64,000 nt of DNA from Paraburkholderia sp. UYCP14C (GTDB lineage: Bacteria > Pseudomonadota > Gammaproteobacteria > Burkholderiales > Burkholderiaceae): the NCBI RefSeq assembly GCF_004197395.1, contig NZ_SELS01000019.1, positions 62,001-126,000 of the forward strand, given 5' to 3'. Positions 53,904-64,000 of the stretch are shown one piece after another; within the stretch, counting starts at the first letter, position 1; each line of letters opens with the position of its first letter. The notes below the pieces were generated by a model. The model ran no database searches. It had not been told where the DNA came from and worked only from the letters and a program-made list of their open reading frames with translations. Made by a program: the position numbers and the translations under genes.

Positions 53904-55157
53904 ATGGCAGAGATCAAGAACTACACGCTCAACTTTGGTCCGCAGCACCCGGCAGCGCACGGTGTGCTGCGTCTCGTGCTCGAACTCGACGGCGAAGTGA
54001 TCCAGCGCGCCGATCCGCACATCGGTCTGCTGCATCGCGCGACTGAAAAGCTCGCCGAAAGCAAGACGTTCATCCAGTCTGTGCCATACATGGACCGTCT
54101 CGACTACGTGTCGATGATGGTCAATGAGCACGGCTACGTGCTCGCGATCGAGAAATTGCTCGGCATCGACGTGCCGCTGCGCGCGCAATACATTCGAGTC
54201 CTGTTCGACGAAGTCACGCGCGTGTTGAATCACCTGATGTGGATCGGCGCGCACGCGCTCGACGTCGGTGCGATGGCGGTGTTCCTGTACGCGTTCCGCG
54301 AGCGCGAAGACCTGATGGACGTGTACGAAGCGGTGTCGGGTGCGCGCATGCACGCGGCTTACTATCGTCCGGGCGGCGTCTATCGCGATCTGCCTGACGC
54401 AATGCCGCAATATAAGGCGTCGAAGATTCGCAATGCGAAGGCGTTGTCGAAGATGAACGAGAACCGTCAGGGTTCGCTGCTCGACTTCATCGACGACTTC
54501 TTCACGCGCTTCCCGAAGTGCGTCGACGAATACGAAACGCTGCTCACCGACAACCGGATCTGGAAGCAGCGTCTGGTGGGCATCGGCGTGGTCAGCCCGG
54601 AGCGCGCGTTGCAGCTCGGCATGACCGGTGCGATGCTGCGTGGCTCTGGCATCGAGTGGGACCTGCGCAAGAAGCAGCCGTATGAAGTTTATGACAAGCT
54701 CGACTTCGACATTCCGGTCGGCGTCAACGGCGACTGCTACGACCGTTATCTGGTGCGCGTCGAGGAAATGCGTCAGTCCACGCGTATCGCGAAACAGTGC
54801 ATTGAGTGGTTGCGTAAAAATCCGGGCCCGGTGATGACGGACAATCACAAGGTTGCGCCGCCGTCGCGCGTCGGCATGAAGTCGAACATGGAAGATCTGA
54901 TCCATCACTTCAAGCTGTTCACCGAAGGCTTCCATGTGCCGGAAGGCGAGGCGTACGCCGCAGTCGAACATCCGAAGGGCGAGTTCGGCATCTATCTGAT
55001 CTCGGACGGCGCCAACAAGCCGTATCGTCTGAAGATCCGCGCGCCGGGCTATGCGCACCTGTCCACGCTCGACGAAATGGCGCGCGGCCACATGATCGCC
55101 GACGCCGTGACGATCATCGGCACGCAGGACATCGTGTTCGGCGAAGTGGATCGCTAG
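53904..55157 (+). CDS. nuoD: NADH-quinone oxidoreductase subunit D
   Basis: 417-residue 49-kDa subunit forming the quinone pocket with NuoB. Landmarks: [20 protein letters not shown] with the quinone-binding His near residue 15-19, [14 protein letters not shown], and [19 protein letters not shown]. It starts 9 bp after nuoC. Confidence 0.99.
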   Translation: MAEIKNYTLNFGPQHPAAHGVLRLVLELDGEVIQRADPHIGLLHRATEKLAESKTFIQSVPYMDRLDYVSMMVNEHGYVLAIEKLLGIDVPLRAQYIRVLFDEVTRVLNHLMWIGAHALDVGAMAVFLYAFREREDLMDVYEAVSGARMHAAYYRPGGVYRDLPDAMPQYKASKIRNAKALSKMNENRQGSLLDFIDDFFTRFPKCVDEYETLLTDNRIWKQRLVGIGVVSPERALQLGMTGAMLRGSGIEWDLRKKQPYEVYDKLDFDIPVGVNGDCYDRYLVRVEEMRQSTRIAKQCIEWLRKNPGPVMTDNHKVAPPSRVGMKSNMEDLIHHFKLFTEGFHVPEGEAYAAVEHPKGEFGIYLISDGANKPYRLKIRAPGYAHLSTLDEMARGHMIADAVTIIGTQDIVFGEVDR

Positions 55158-55290
55158 GGTGTATTCATCGACGCGCGTCTGCGGTCGTCGCACCGCCGCG
55201 CACGTCAAGCAAAGGAACGCCGGGTCTGTCGCAGTATGTCGTGAGCGACAGGTTTTCGTTCGGTAGGAATTGAAAGAGTCGTGTCTGAAA

Positions 55291-55776
55291 ATGATCTCAG
55301 CTGAAGGCCTGAAAGAAATCGATCGTGCGGTGGCAAAGTACCCCGCCGATCAGAAACAGTCCGCCGTGATGTCGGCGTTGGCTACTGCTCAAACGGAGCA
55401 TGGCTGGCTGTCGCCCGAACTCATGCAGTTCGTCGCGGATTATCTCGGCATGCCGGCAATCGCCGTGCAGGAGGTAGCGACCTTCTACACGATGTATGAG
55501 ACTTCGCCGGTCGGTAAGTTCAAGATCACGCTCTGCACGAACCTGCCGTGCCAGCTCGGCCCGGACGGCGGTTCCGAAAGCGCCGCTGAATACCTGAAGC
55601 AGAAGCTCGGCATCGACTTCGGCGAAACCACGCCCGATGGCAAATTCACGCTGAAAGAGGGTGAGTGCATGGGTTCGTGCGGCGACGCGCCGGTGATGCT
55701 GGTGAACAACCAACGCATGTGCAGCTTCATGAGCCGCGAGAAGATCGACCAGCTGCTCGAGGAACTTTCGAAATGA
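55291..55776 (+). CDS. nuoE: NADH-quinone oxidoreductase subunit E
   Basis: 161-residue thioredoxin-like subunit with a [2Fe-2S] cluster (N1a). Cluster ligands: two Cys in [10 protein letters not shown] and two in [11 protein letters not shown]. The ATG at 55291 ([18 protein letters not shown]) gives the family start; an in-frame TTG at 55270 is possible. It is 133 bp after nuoD and overlaps nuoF by ATGA. Confidence 0.97.
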   Translation: MISAEGLKEIDRAVAKYPADQKQSAVMSALATAQTEHGWLSPELMQFVADYLGMPAIAVQEVATFYTMYETSPVGKFKITLCTNLPCQLGPDGGSESAAEYLKQKLGIDFGETTPDGKFTLKEGECMGSCGDAPVMLVNNQRMCSFMSREKIDQLLEELSK

Positions 55777-57101
55777 CGTCTTTACACGATCGTCACATCA
55801 AACCGCTGATTCTCGCCGGCCTGAACGGCGACAACTGGCATCTCGAAGATTACGTGGCGCGCGGCGGTTACGCCCAGCTGCGCCGCATCCTGGAAGAAAA
55901 GATCGCACCCGAGCAGGTGATCGCCGACGTCAAGGCGTCGGGTCTGCGCGGTCGTGGCGGCGCGGGCTTCCCGACCGGTCTGAAGTGGAGCTTCATGCCG
56001 CGTCAGTTCCCGGGCCAGAAGTACCTCGTCTGCAATTCGGACGAAGGCGAGCCGGGTACGTTCAAGGACCGCGACATTCTGCGCTTCAATCCGCATTCGC
56101 TGATCGAAGGTATGGCGATCGGTGCGTACGCGATGGGCATCACGGTCGGCTACAACTATATTCACGGCGAAATCTGGGAAGTCTATAAGCGCTTCGAAGA
56201 AGCGTTGGAAGAAGCTCGCCGCGCCGGTTTCCTCGGCGACAACATCATGGGTTCGGGCTTCTCGTTCCAGCTCCATGCGCATCATGGTTACGGCGCCTAC
56301 ATCTGTGGCGAAGAGACCGCGCTGCTCGAATCGATCGAGGGCAAGAAGGGTCAGCCGCGCTTCAAACCGCCATTCCCGGCGAGCTTTGGCGTGTATGGCA
56401 AGCCGACCACGATCAACAACACCGAAACGTTCGCGGCGGTGCCGTTCCTGCTCGCCATCGGCCCGCAGAATTACCTTGAGATCGGCAAGCCGAACAATGG
56501 CGGCACGAAGATTTTCTCGGTGTCGGGCGACGTCGAGCGTCCGGGCAATTACGAAATTCCGCTCGGCACGCCGTTCGCGACGCTGATGGAACTCGCCGGC
56601 GGCATGCGCGGCGGCAAGAAGATCAAGGCCGTGATTCCTGGCGGTTCGTCGGCGCCGGTGATTCCGGGCGACATGATGATGCAGACCGACATGGATTACG
56701 ACTCGATCGCGAAGGCCGGCTCGATGCTCGGCTCGGGCGCGGTGATCGTGATGGACGAGACGCGCTGCATGGTGCGCTCGCTGCTGCGCCTGTCGTACTT
56801 CTATTATGAAGAGTCCTGCGGTCAGTGCACGCCTTGCCGCGAAGGCACGGGCTGGCTGTATCGCGTCGTGCATCGTATCGAGCATGGTCTCGGCCGCCAG
56901 GAAGATCTGGATCTGCTGAACTCCGTTGCGGAAAACATCATGGGCCGCACGATCTGCGCGCTCGGCGACGCGGCAGCCATGCCGGTTCGGGGCATGCTCA
57001 AGCACTACTGGGACGAATTCGAATATCACGTCGCCCACAAGCACTGCCTCGTCGGCGGTCATGCCGGCACGGCGGCGACGCCCGAAACAGTGGCAGCCTG
57101 A
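55773..57101 (+). CDS. nuoF: NADH-quinone oxidoreductase subunit F
   Basis: 442-residue NADH- and FMN-binding subunit with the N3 [4Fe-4S] cluster. NADH loop: [18 protein letters not shown] near residue 58; FMN loop: [15 protein letters not shown]; cluster: [16 protein letters not shown] near 350 with a further Cys at about residue 393 (TICALGD). ATGA overlap with nuoE implies translational coupling. Confidence 0.99.
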   Translation: MTSLHDRHIKPLILAGLNGDNWHLEDYVARGGYAQLRRILEEKIAPEQVIADVKASGLRGRGGAGFPTGLKWSFMPRQFPGQKYLVCNSDEGEPGTFKDRDILRFNPHSLIEGMAIGAYAMGITVGYNYIHGEIWEVYKRFEEALEEARRAGFLGDNIMGSGFSFQLHAHHGYGAYICGEETALLESIEGKKGQPRFKPPFPASFGVYGKPTTINNTETFAAVPFLLAIGPQNYLEIGKPNNGGTKIFSVSGDVERPGNYEIPLGTPFATLMELAGGMRGGKKIKAVIPGGSSAPVIPGDMMMQTDMDYDSIAKAGSMLGSGAVIVMDETRCMVRSLLRLSYFYYEESCGQCTPCREGTGWLYRVVHRIEHGLGRQEDLDLLNSVAENIMGRTICALGDAAAMPVRGMLKHYWDEFEYHVAHKHCLVGGHAGTAATPETVAA

Positions 57102-57161
57102 GTCGGGCCGACAGGTTTGGCTGACGAATAACTACCAGACGAACACCTCAACCGCAGGATT

Positions 57162-57182
57162 CATCGCCCGAAGCGGGCGATG
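57162..57182 (+). other. Hairpin between nuoF and nuoG
   Basis: Perfect 9-bp stem CATCGCCCG / CGGGCGATG (57162-57170, 57174-57182) with a 3-nt loop and no T-run, in the 128-bp gap. Possible processing or stability element within the operon. Confidence 0.55.
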
Positions 57183-57229
57183 AGCAGGCGAACGATTGAG
57201 CGGTAACAGGTTAAGGAAGATTGACCATC

Positions 57230-59563
57230 ATGGTTGAACTGGAAATAGACGGCAAGAAAGTCGAGGTGCCTGAAGGCAGCATGGTGATCCAGGCTGCGCA
57301 TAAGGTCGACACCTACATTCCTCACTTCTGCTATCACAAGAAGCTGTCGATTGCGGCCAATTGCCGGATGTGTCTGGTCGATGTCGAAAAGATGCCGAAG
57401 GCCGTGCCCGCGTGCGCGACGCCGGTGTCGCCCGGCATGATCGTGCGCACCAAGTCGGACAAGGCGGTGAAGGGCCAGCAAGCCGTGATGGAATTCCTGC
57501 TGATCAACCATCCGCTCGATTGCCCGATCTGCGACCAGGGTGGCGAATGCCAACTGCAGGATCTGGCGGTTGGTTACGGCAAGTCGTCGTCGCGCTATAG
57601 CGAAGAAAAGCGCGTGGTGTTCCACAAGAACGTGGGCCCGCTGATCTCGATGGAAGAGATGTCGCGCTGCATTCACTGCACGCGTTGCGTTCGCTTCGGC
57701 CAGGAAATCGCCGGCGTGATGGAGCTCGGCATGCTGGGCCGCGGCGAGCACTCGGAAATCACGTCGTTCGTCGGCAAGACGGTCGACTCCGAACTGTCGG
57801 GCAACATGATCGACCTGTGCCCGGTCGGCGCGCTCACGAGCAAGCCGTTCCGCTACAGCGCCCGCACGTGGGAGCTGTCGCGCCGCAAGTCGGTGAGCCC
57901 GCACGATTCCGTCGGCGCAAACCTCATCGTGCAGGTGAAGAACAATCGCGTGATGCGCGTTCTGCCATTCGAAAACGAAGCGATCAACGAGTGCTGGATT
58001 TCGGACAAGGACCGCTTCTCGTATGAAGGCCTCAACAGCCCCGAGCGTCTGACCAAACCGATGCTGAAGCAGGGCGGCCAGTGGGTCGAAACCGACTGGC
58101 AGACCGCGCTGGAATATGTGGTCAAGGGTCTGAAGGGTATCCAGGGCGACCACGGCGCGAACGCGCTGGCGGCGCTGTCGAGCGCGCATAGCACGGTCGA
58201 AGAACTGTTCCTGCTGAAGCAGATCGCGCAAGCGGTCGGCACGCCGAACGTCGACTTCCGTCTGCGTCAGTCGGATTTCTCGGCGCCCGTTACCGGCGCG
58301 CCGTGGCTCGGTGGCACGATCGCCGATCTGTCGAACGTCGATGCGGCGCTCGTGATCGGCTCGGATCTGCGCCGCGATCATCCGCTGTTCGCCGCGCGTC
58401 TGCGCCAGGTCGCACGCGGCGGTTCGGCGCTCACGCTGATCCAGGCCACCAACGACGACGCGATGATCCCGCAGGCGCAACGCGTCGTCGCGGCACCGTC
58501 GGCATGGCTCGACACGCTCGCGGGCATCGCTGGTGCCGTGGGTGAAGCGAAGGGCGTCGCGCTGCCGGAAGCATTCGCCGGCACGCAGCCGACCGACGCG
58601 CAAAAGCAGATCGCGAAATCGCTTAGCGCCGGCGCACAGCGCGTCGTGCTGCTCGGCAACGACGCGGTGCGTCACCCGGACTTCGCGGCGATCCATGCCG
58701 CGGCGCAATGGATTGCCGAGGCGACCGGCGCGACGCTCGGTTTCCTGACCGAAGCGGCCAACACGGTCGGCGCGCACCTCGTGAACGCGCTGCCGGGCGA
58801 AGGCGGTCTGAACGCGCGCGAAGTGTTCGAGCAGCCGCGCAAGGGCTACCTGCTGTTGAACCTCGAACCGGAATTCGACACGGCCAATCCGGCGCAGGCA
58901 CTTGCCGCGCTGAAGCAGGCCGAAATGGTCGTCGTAATGTCGCCGTTCCAGACGGGCGCCGAGTATGCCGATGTGCTGCTACCGATCGCACCGTTCACGG
59001 AAACCGGCGGTGCGTTCGTCAACGCGGAAGGCACGGTGCAGGCGTTCAACGGCGTCGTGCGTCCGCTCGGCGACACGCGTCCGGCCTGGAAGGTGTTGCG
59101 TGTGCTGGGCAGCCTGCTCGGTGCGCCGGGCTTCGAATATGACACGGTCGAAGAAGTGCGCGCTGCCGCGCTCGGCGACGGCGAACTGGGTTCGCGTCTG
59201 TCGAACCGCATCGGCGTCGCAGTGACGCGCGGCAAGGCCGTCAAGGCCACGGAAGGTAAGTTCGAGCGTCTCGCGAACGTGCCGATCTATCATGCCGATG
59301 CGCTCGTGCGTCGCGCGGACTCGCTGCATCTGACCGCGGCGGCCCGTACGGCGAACTCGGTCGGCCTGCCGGCTGCGCTGTTCGACAAACTGGGTTTGAA
59401 AGAGGGCGACGCGGTGCGCGTTCGTCAGGGCGAGCAAGCGGTGCAGTTGCCGGCCGTGCGCGACGCGAATCTTGCGGAGACGGTCGTCCGCGTGTCGGCG
59501 GCTACGCCTGCCGGTGCAGCGCTGGGCAGCCTGTTCGGTGAACTGGTGGTGGAGAAGGCGTAA
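57230..59563 (+). CDS. nuoG: NADH-quinone oxidoreductase subunit G
   Basis: 777-residue largest peripheral subunit. N-terminal [2Fe-2S] ferredoxin domain (CYHKKLSIAANCRMCLV), the His-Cys3 cluster region (CPICDQGGECQLQD), a [4Fe-4S] motif CIHCTRCVRFGQE, and DLCPVGALTSKPFRY. The remainder is a molybdopterin-oxidoreductase-like domain without a cofactor. ATG 57230 gives MVELEIDGKKVEV; a TTG three codons upstream is possible. Confidence 0.98.
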   Translation: MVELEIDGKKVEVPEGSMVIQAAHKVDTYIPHFCYHKKLSIAANCRMCLVDVEKMPKAVPACATPVSPGMIVRTKSDKAVKGQQAVMEFLLINHPLDCPICDQGGECQLQDLAVGYGKSSSRYSEEKRVVFHKNVGPLISMEEMSRCIHCTRCVRFGQEIAGVMELGMLGRGEHSEITSFVGKTVDSELSGNMIDLCPVGALTSKPFRYSARTWELSRRKSVSPHDSVGANLIVQVKNNRVMRVLPFENEAINECWISDKDRFSYEGLNSPERLTKPMLKQGGQWVETDWQTALEYVVKGLKGIQGDHGANALAALSSAHSTVEELFLLKQIAQAVGTPNVDFRLRQSDFSAPVTGAPWLGGTIADLSNVDAALVIGSDLRRDHPLFAARLRQVARGGSALTLIQATNDDAMIPQAQRVVAAPSAWLDTLAGIAGAVGEAKGVALPEAFAGTQPTDAQKQIAKSLSAGAQRVVLLGNDAVRHPDFAAIHAAAQWIAEATGATLGFLTEAANTVGAHLVNALPGEGGLNAREVFEQPRKGYLLLNLEPEFDTANPAQALAALKQAEMVVVMSPFQTGAEYADVLLPIAPFTETGGAFVNAEGTVQAFNGVVRPLGDTRPAWKVLRVLGSLLGAPGFEYDTVEEVRAAALGDGELGSRLSNRIGVAVTRGKAVKATEGKFERLANVPIYHADALVRRADSLHLTAAARTANSVGLPAALFDKLGLKEGDAVRVRQGEQAVQLPAVRDANLAETVVRVSAATPAGAALGSLFGELVVEKA

Positions 59564-60628
59564 ATGAGCTTGTTCGATACGATCAACTCGGGCGGCGCCC
59601 AGCTTCTCGGTGTGGCATGGCCCACGGTGTGGGCGCTCGTGCGCATCCTGGTGGTGGCCGTCGTGATCCTGCTGTGCGTCGCTTACCTGATCCTGTGGGA
59701 GCGTAAGCTGATCGGCTGGATGCACGTGCGTCTCGGTCCGAACCGCGTCGGCCCCGCCGGGCTGTTGCAGCCGATCGCCGACGTGCTGAAGCTGCTGCTC
59801 AAGGAAGTGATCCAGCCCGCCCAGGCGAGCCGCTGGATCTACGTCATCGCGCCGATCATGGTGGTGGTGCCGGCGTTCGCGGTGTGGGCGGTGATCCCGT
59901 TCCAGGCGGGCGCGGTGCTCGGCGACATCAACGCCGGTCTGCTGTACGCGATGGCTATCTCGTCGATCGGCGTGTACGGCGTGATTCTGGCCGGCTGGGC
60001 GTCGAACTCGAAGTACGCGTTCCTCGGCGCGATGCGCGCCGCCGCGCAGATGGTCTCGTACGAAATCTCGATGGGCTTCGCGCTCGTGGTCGTGCTGATG
60101 ACGGCCGGCACGTTGAATCTGTCGGGCATCGTCGGCTCGCAGGAGCAGGGCTTCTTCGCCTCGCACGGCCTGAACTTCCTGTCGTGGAACTGGCTGCCGC
60201 TGCTGCCGATGTTCGTCGTGTACTTCATCTCGGGCATCGCCGAAACGAACCGCCACCCGTTCGACGTGGTGGAAGGTGAGTCGGAAATCGTCGCGGGCCA
60301 CATGATCGATTACTCGGGTATGGCGTTCGCGCTGTTCTTCCTCGCCGAGTACATCAACATGATCGTGATCTCGGCATTGGCTGCAACACTGTTCCTTGGG
60401 GGCTGGAGCGCTCCGTTCGGGTTCCTGTCGTTCATCCCGGGCATCTTCTGGCTCGTCCTCAAGGTTTTCCTGCTGTTGTCGGTGTTCATCTGGGCGCGTG
60501 CCACATTCCCGCGCTACCGCTATGACCAGATCATGCGTCTGGGCTGGAAGGTTTTCATTCCGGTCTGCGTGGTGTGGCTCGTGGTGGTCGGCTTCTGGAT
60601 CATGTCGCCGTTGAACATCTGGAAATAA
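59564..60628 (+). CDS. nuoH: NADH-quinone oxidoreductase subunit H
   Basis: 354-residue membrane subunit linking the quinone site and the proton channels, with about eight helices. Landmarks: [20 protein letters not shown] near residue 55, [20 protein letters not shown] near 225 with conserved acidic residues, and the [17 protein letters not shown] motif. It starts 1 bp after the nuoG stop codon. Confidence 0.99.
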   Translation: MSLFDTINSGGAQLLGVAWPTVWALVRILVVAVVILLCVAYLILWERKLIGWMHVRLGPNRVGPAGLLQPIADVLKLLLKEVIQPAQASRWIYVIAPIMVVVPAFAVWAVIPFQAGAVLGDINAGLLYAMAISSIGVYGVILAGWASNSKYAFLGAMRAAAQMVSYEISMGFALVVVLMTAGTLNLSGIVGSQEQGFFASHGLNFLSWNWLPLLPMFVVYFISGIAETNRHPFDVVEGESEIVAGHMIDYSGMAFALFFLAEYINMIVISALAATLFLGGWSAPFGFLSFIPGIFWLVLKVFLLLSVFIWARATFPRYRYDQIMRLGWKVFIPVCVVWLVVVGFWIMSPLNIWK

Positions 60629-60643
60629 AGGGCGGATGAACCT

Positions 60644-61132
60644 ATGACCGCAATCCAAAACTTCTTCAAGACTTTCTTCCTCACGGAACTGCTGAAAGGC
60701 CTCGCGCTGACCGGACGCTACACGTTCCAGCGCAAGGTCACCGTGCAGTTCCCGGAAGAGAAGACCCCGATTTCGCCGCGTTTTCGCGGTCTGCATGCGC
60801 TGCGCCGGTATGAAAACGGCGAAGAGCGCTGCATCGCGTGCAAGCTGTGCGAGGCAGTGTGCCCGGCGCTCGCGATCACGATCGAATCGGAAACGCGCGC
60901 GGACAACACGCGCCGCACGACGCGCTACGACATCGACCTGACCAAGTGCATCTTCTGCGGTTTCTGCGAAGAGAGCTGCCCGGTCGACTCGATCGTCGAG
61001 ACGCACATTCTCGAGTATCACGGCGAGAAGCGCGGCGACCTGTACTTCACGAAGGACATGCTGCTTGCCGTTGGCGACCGCTACGAGGCAGAAATCGCCG
61101 CCAACAAGGCAGCCGACGCACCGTACCGTTGA
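60644..61132 (+). CDS. nuoI: NADH-quinone oxidoreductase subunit I
   Basis: 162-residue ferredoxin-like subunit with two [4Fe-4S] clusters (N6a, N6b): [13 protein letters not shown] and [13 protein letters not shown]. The N-terminal amphipathic part ([18 protein letters not shown]) contacts the membrane. It is 15 bp after nuoH; a 193-bp gap follows. Confidence 0.99.
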   Translation: MTAIQNFFKTFFLTELLKGLALTGRYTFQRKVTVQFPEEKTPISPRFRGLHALRRYENGEERCIACKLCEAVCPALAITIESETRADNTRRTTRYDIDLTKCIFCGFCEESCPVDSIVETHILEYHGEKRGDLYFTKDMLLAVGDRYEAEIAANKAADAPYR

Positions 61133-61325
61133 AGCGCACTTTCCGCTGATGCAGTAGTTGCGGCAGTAAAAGCAGTAACACGGCCTGCTGTCGGGCCGAC
61201 CGTCGCGGCCTGAACGCCGCGGCACGGCGCACCTGTGTGGCGGTTCCGGTGGTTTCGGCCGCTGTTGCCTGCCACGCGTGCCAAAGAACAATGCCTGACG
61301 ATGGCCTAACGATGAACCGGTAATC

Positions 61326-62018
61326 ATGGAATTCACGACCGTACTGTTCTACATCTTCGCGCTGCTCCTGGTGCTTTCAGGACTGAAGGTGATCACCTCG
61401 CGCAACCCGGTGGCGTCCGCACTGTTTCTGGTGCTGGCGTTCTTCAACGCAGCCGCGATCTGGATGCTGCTCGAGGCAGAGTTCCTCGCGATCCTGCTGG
61501 TGCTGGTCTACGTGGGCGCGGTGATGGTGCTGTTCCTGTTCGTCGTGATGATGCTGGACATCAATCTCGACGTGCTGCGCAAAGACTTTAAACGCTTCGT
61601 GCCGATGGCCTCGGCGGTGGGCGCGATCATCGTGGTCGAAACCGCGCTGATCCTGTGGCACGGCTACGGCGCGACCACCACGGCGCTGCACGATACGGCC
61701 GCGGCCGCCGCCGGCATGGGCGACTGGTCTAACACGCGCCTGATCGGCAAGGTCATCTATACGGATTACATCTTCGCGTTCGAAATCGCCGGACTGATTC
61801 TGCTGGTCGCAATCATCGCGGCAATCGCGTTGACCACGAGCCACAAGAAGGACAGCAAGCGTCAGAACGTCAGCGCCCAGGTCAAGGTCCGAGCCCAGGA
61901 CCGCGTGCGTGTCGTGAAGATGCCGTCAGAGAAAACCGCGGCGACCATCGCGGCGGAAGAAGCGGCTGCCGCGGCAGCCGCAGCAGCAGCCGACTCGGCA
62001 GCAGCCAAGAACAGCTGA
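61326..62018 (+). CDS. nuoJ: NADH-quinone oxidoreductase subunit J
   Basis: 230-residue membrane subunit with five helices. Landmarks: [20 protein letters not shown] and [19 protein letters not shown] near residue 60. After the last helix there is a cytoplasmic tail of about 60 residues with basic and then poly-alanine sequence ([20 protein letters not shown]). The tail is longer than in E. coli NuoJ (184 residues). Confidence 0.97.
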
Positions 62019-62038
62019 GCGGACAGGAGATAGAAATC

Positions 62039-62344
62039 ATGTTGACCCTTGCCCATTACCTTGTCCTCGGCGCGATCCTGTTTGCGATCAGCATCGTCGG
62101 CATTTTCCTGAACCGCCGCAACGTCATCATCATCCTGATGGCGATCGAACTGATGCTGCTTGCGGTGAACACCAATTTTGTCGCGTTTTCGCACTACCTG
62201 GGCGACGTGCACGGCCAGATTTTCGTCTTCTTCGTGCTGACGGTTGCGGCAGCCGAAGCGGCGATCGGTCTCGCAATTCTGGTGACCCTGTTCCGTAGTC
62301 TCGACACGATCAATGTCGAGGATCTCGATCAGCTCAAAGGTTAA
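62039..62344 (+). CDS. nuoK: NADH-quinone oxidoreductase subunit K
   Basis: 101-residue membrane subunit with three helices, homologous to MrpC. The conserved Glu residues of the proton path are in [13 protein letters not shown] and [12 protein letters not shown]. It lies between nuoJ (20 bp) and nuoL (17 bp), the usual order. Confidence 0.99.
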
Positions 62345-62361
62345 TTTCAGGAAAAGCGGTT

Positions 62362-64000
<1,639 letters not shown>

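Noticed and set aside
58979-61336. Long minus-strand frame opposite nuoG, nuoH and nuoI
   Set aside because: Shadow of three certain genes; composition is Arg/His/Asp-rich without motifs.

Overview
The window is dense, GC-rich proteobacterial chromosome. Gene order and protein sequences point to Burkholderiaceae, most likely Paraburkholderia or a close relative: maf-rlmH-rsfS-nadD-hemF-purD-yebC, ilvBHC-psd-pssA-leuA, and rpsO-pnp-qor-tpiA-secG-tRNA-Leu-nuoA..L are all arranged as in that group. Species assignment is inference. I see no prophage, insertion sequence, transposase, CRISPR array or rRNA operon. Almost everything is core chromosome.

Layout. (1) 1-5927, all minus: a housekeeping cluster for nucleotide sanitation (Maf, cut by the window start), ribosome maturation and silencing (RlmH, RsfS), NAD (NadD), haem (HemF), purines (PurD) and a YebC-family regulator. 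(2) 6529-9678: upp on minus, then an unusual short-chain dehydrogenase, methylglyoxal synthase and a quinone reductase on plus. (3) 9764-18563: a complete high-affinity potassium system, kdpFABC with its two-component regulator kdpDE. A 36-residue membrane ORF precedes kdpF, and a KdpE-like direct repeat lies upstream. (4) 18587-18986: a guanidinium exporter (Gdx/SugE) behind a two-hairpin element that matches the guanidine-II (mini-ykkC) riboswitch. (5) 19227-23516: a DUF4126 protein, a large FtsX-type permease without an adjacent ATPase, a truncated haemoglobin and a DUF924 protein, several translationally overlapped. (6) 23571-31080, minus: a GT39-type membrane glycosyltransferase, an SDR, a LOG-family hydrolase with a TetR regulator, then an envelope-lipid group (diacylglycerol kinase, GT4 glycosyltransferase, LpxH-like phosphoesterase). 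(7) 31207-31856: a gene-free stretch holding a large imperfect inverted repeat with 14-bp hairpins. (8) 31917-34238, minus: an ECF sigma factor followed by DUF3619, DUF3106 and RDD membrane proteins, which look like a sigma/anti-sigma envelope module of unknown purpose. (9) 34596-41678, plus: branched-chain amino acid synthesis (ilvB, ilvH, ilvC, leuA) with the phosphatidylethanolamine genes psd and pssA between. (10) 41784-44083, minus: a SulP transporter with a beta-carbonic anhydrase, probably bicarbonate uptake. (11) 44311-46488: a BamE/SmpA-like lipoprotein and a solute-binding protein without its transporter. (12) 46693-52211: rpsO, pnp, a PIG3-type quinone reductase, tpiA, secG and tRNA-Leu(GAG). 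(13) 52370-64000: the NADH dehydrogenase operon nuoA to nuoL, the last cut by the window end.

Most of the window is ordinary metabolism. The parts worth a second look are regulatory or accessory: the guanidine-II element, the inverted-repeat element, the ECF sigma/DUF3619/DUF3106/RDD cluster, species-specific inserts in KdpA and KdpD, a histidine-rich segment in NuoL, and structured leaders before rpsO and pnp. All family assignments come from reading the translated proteins. No database search was run.
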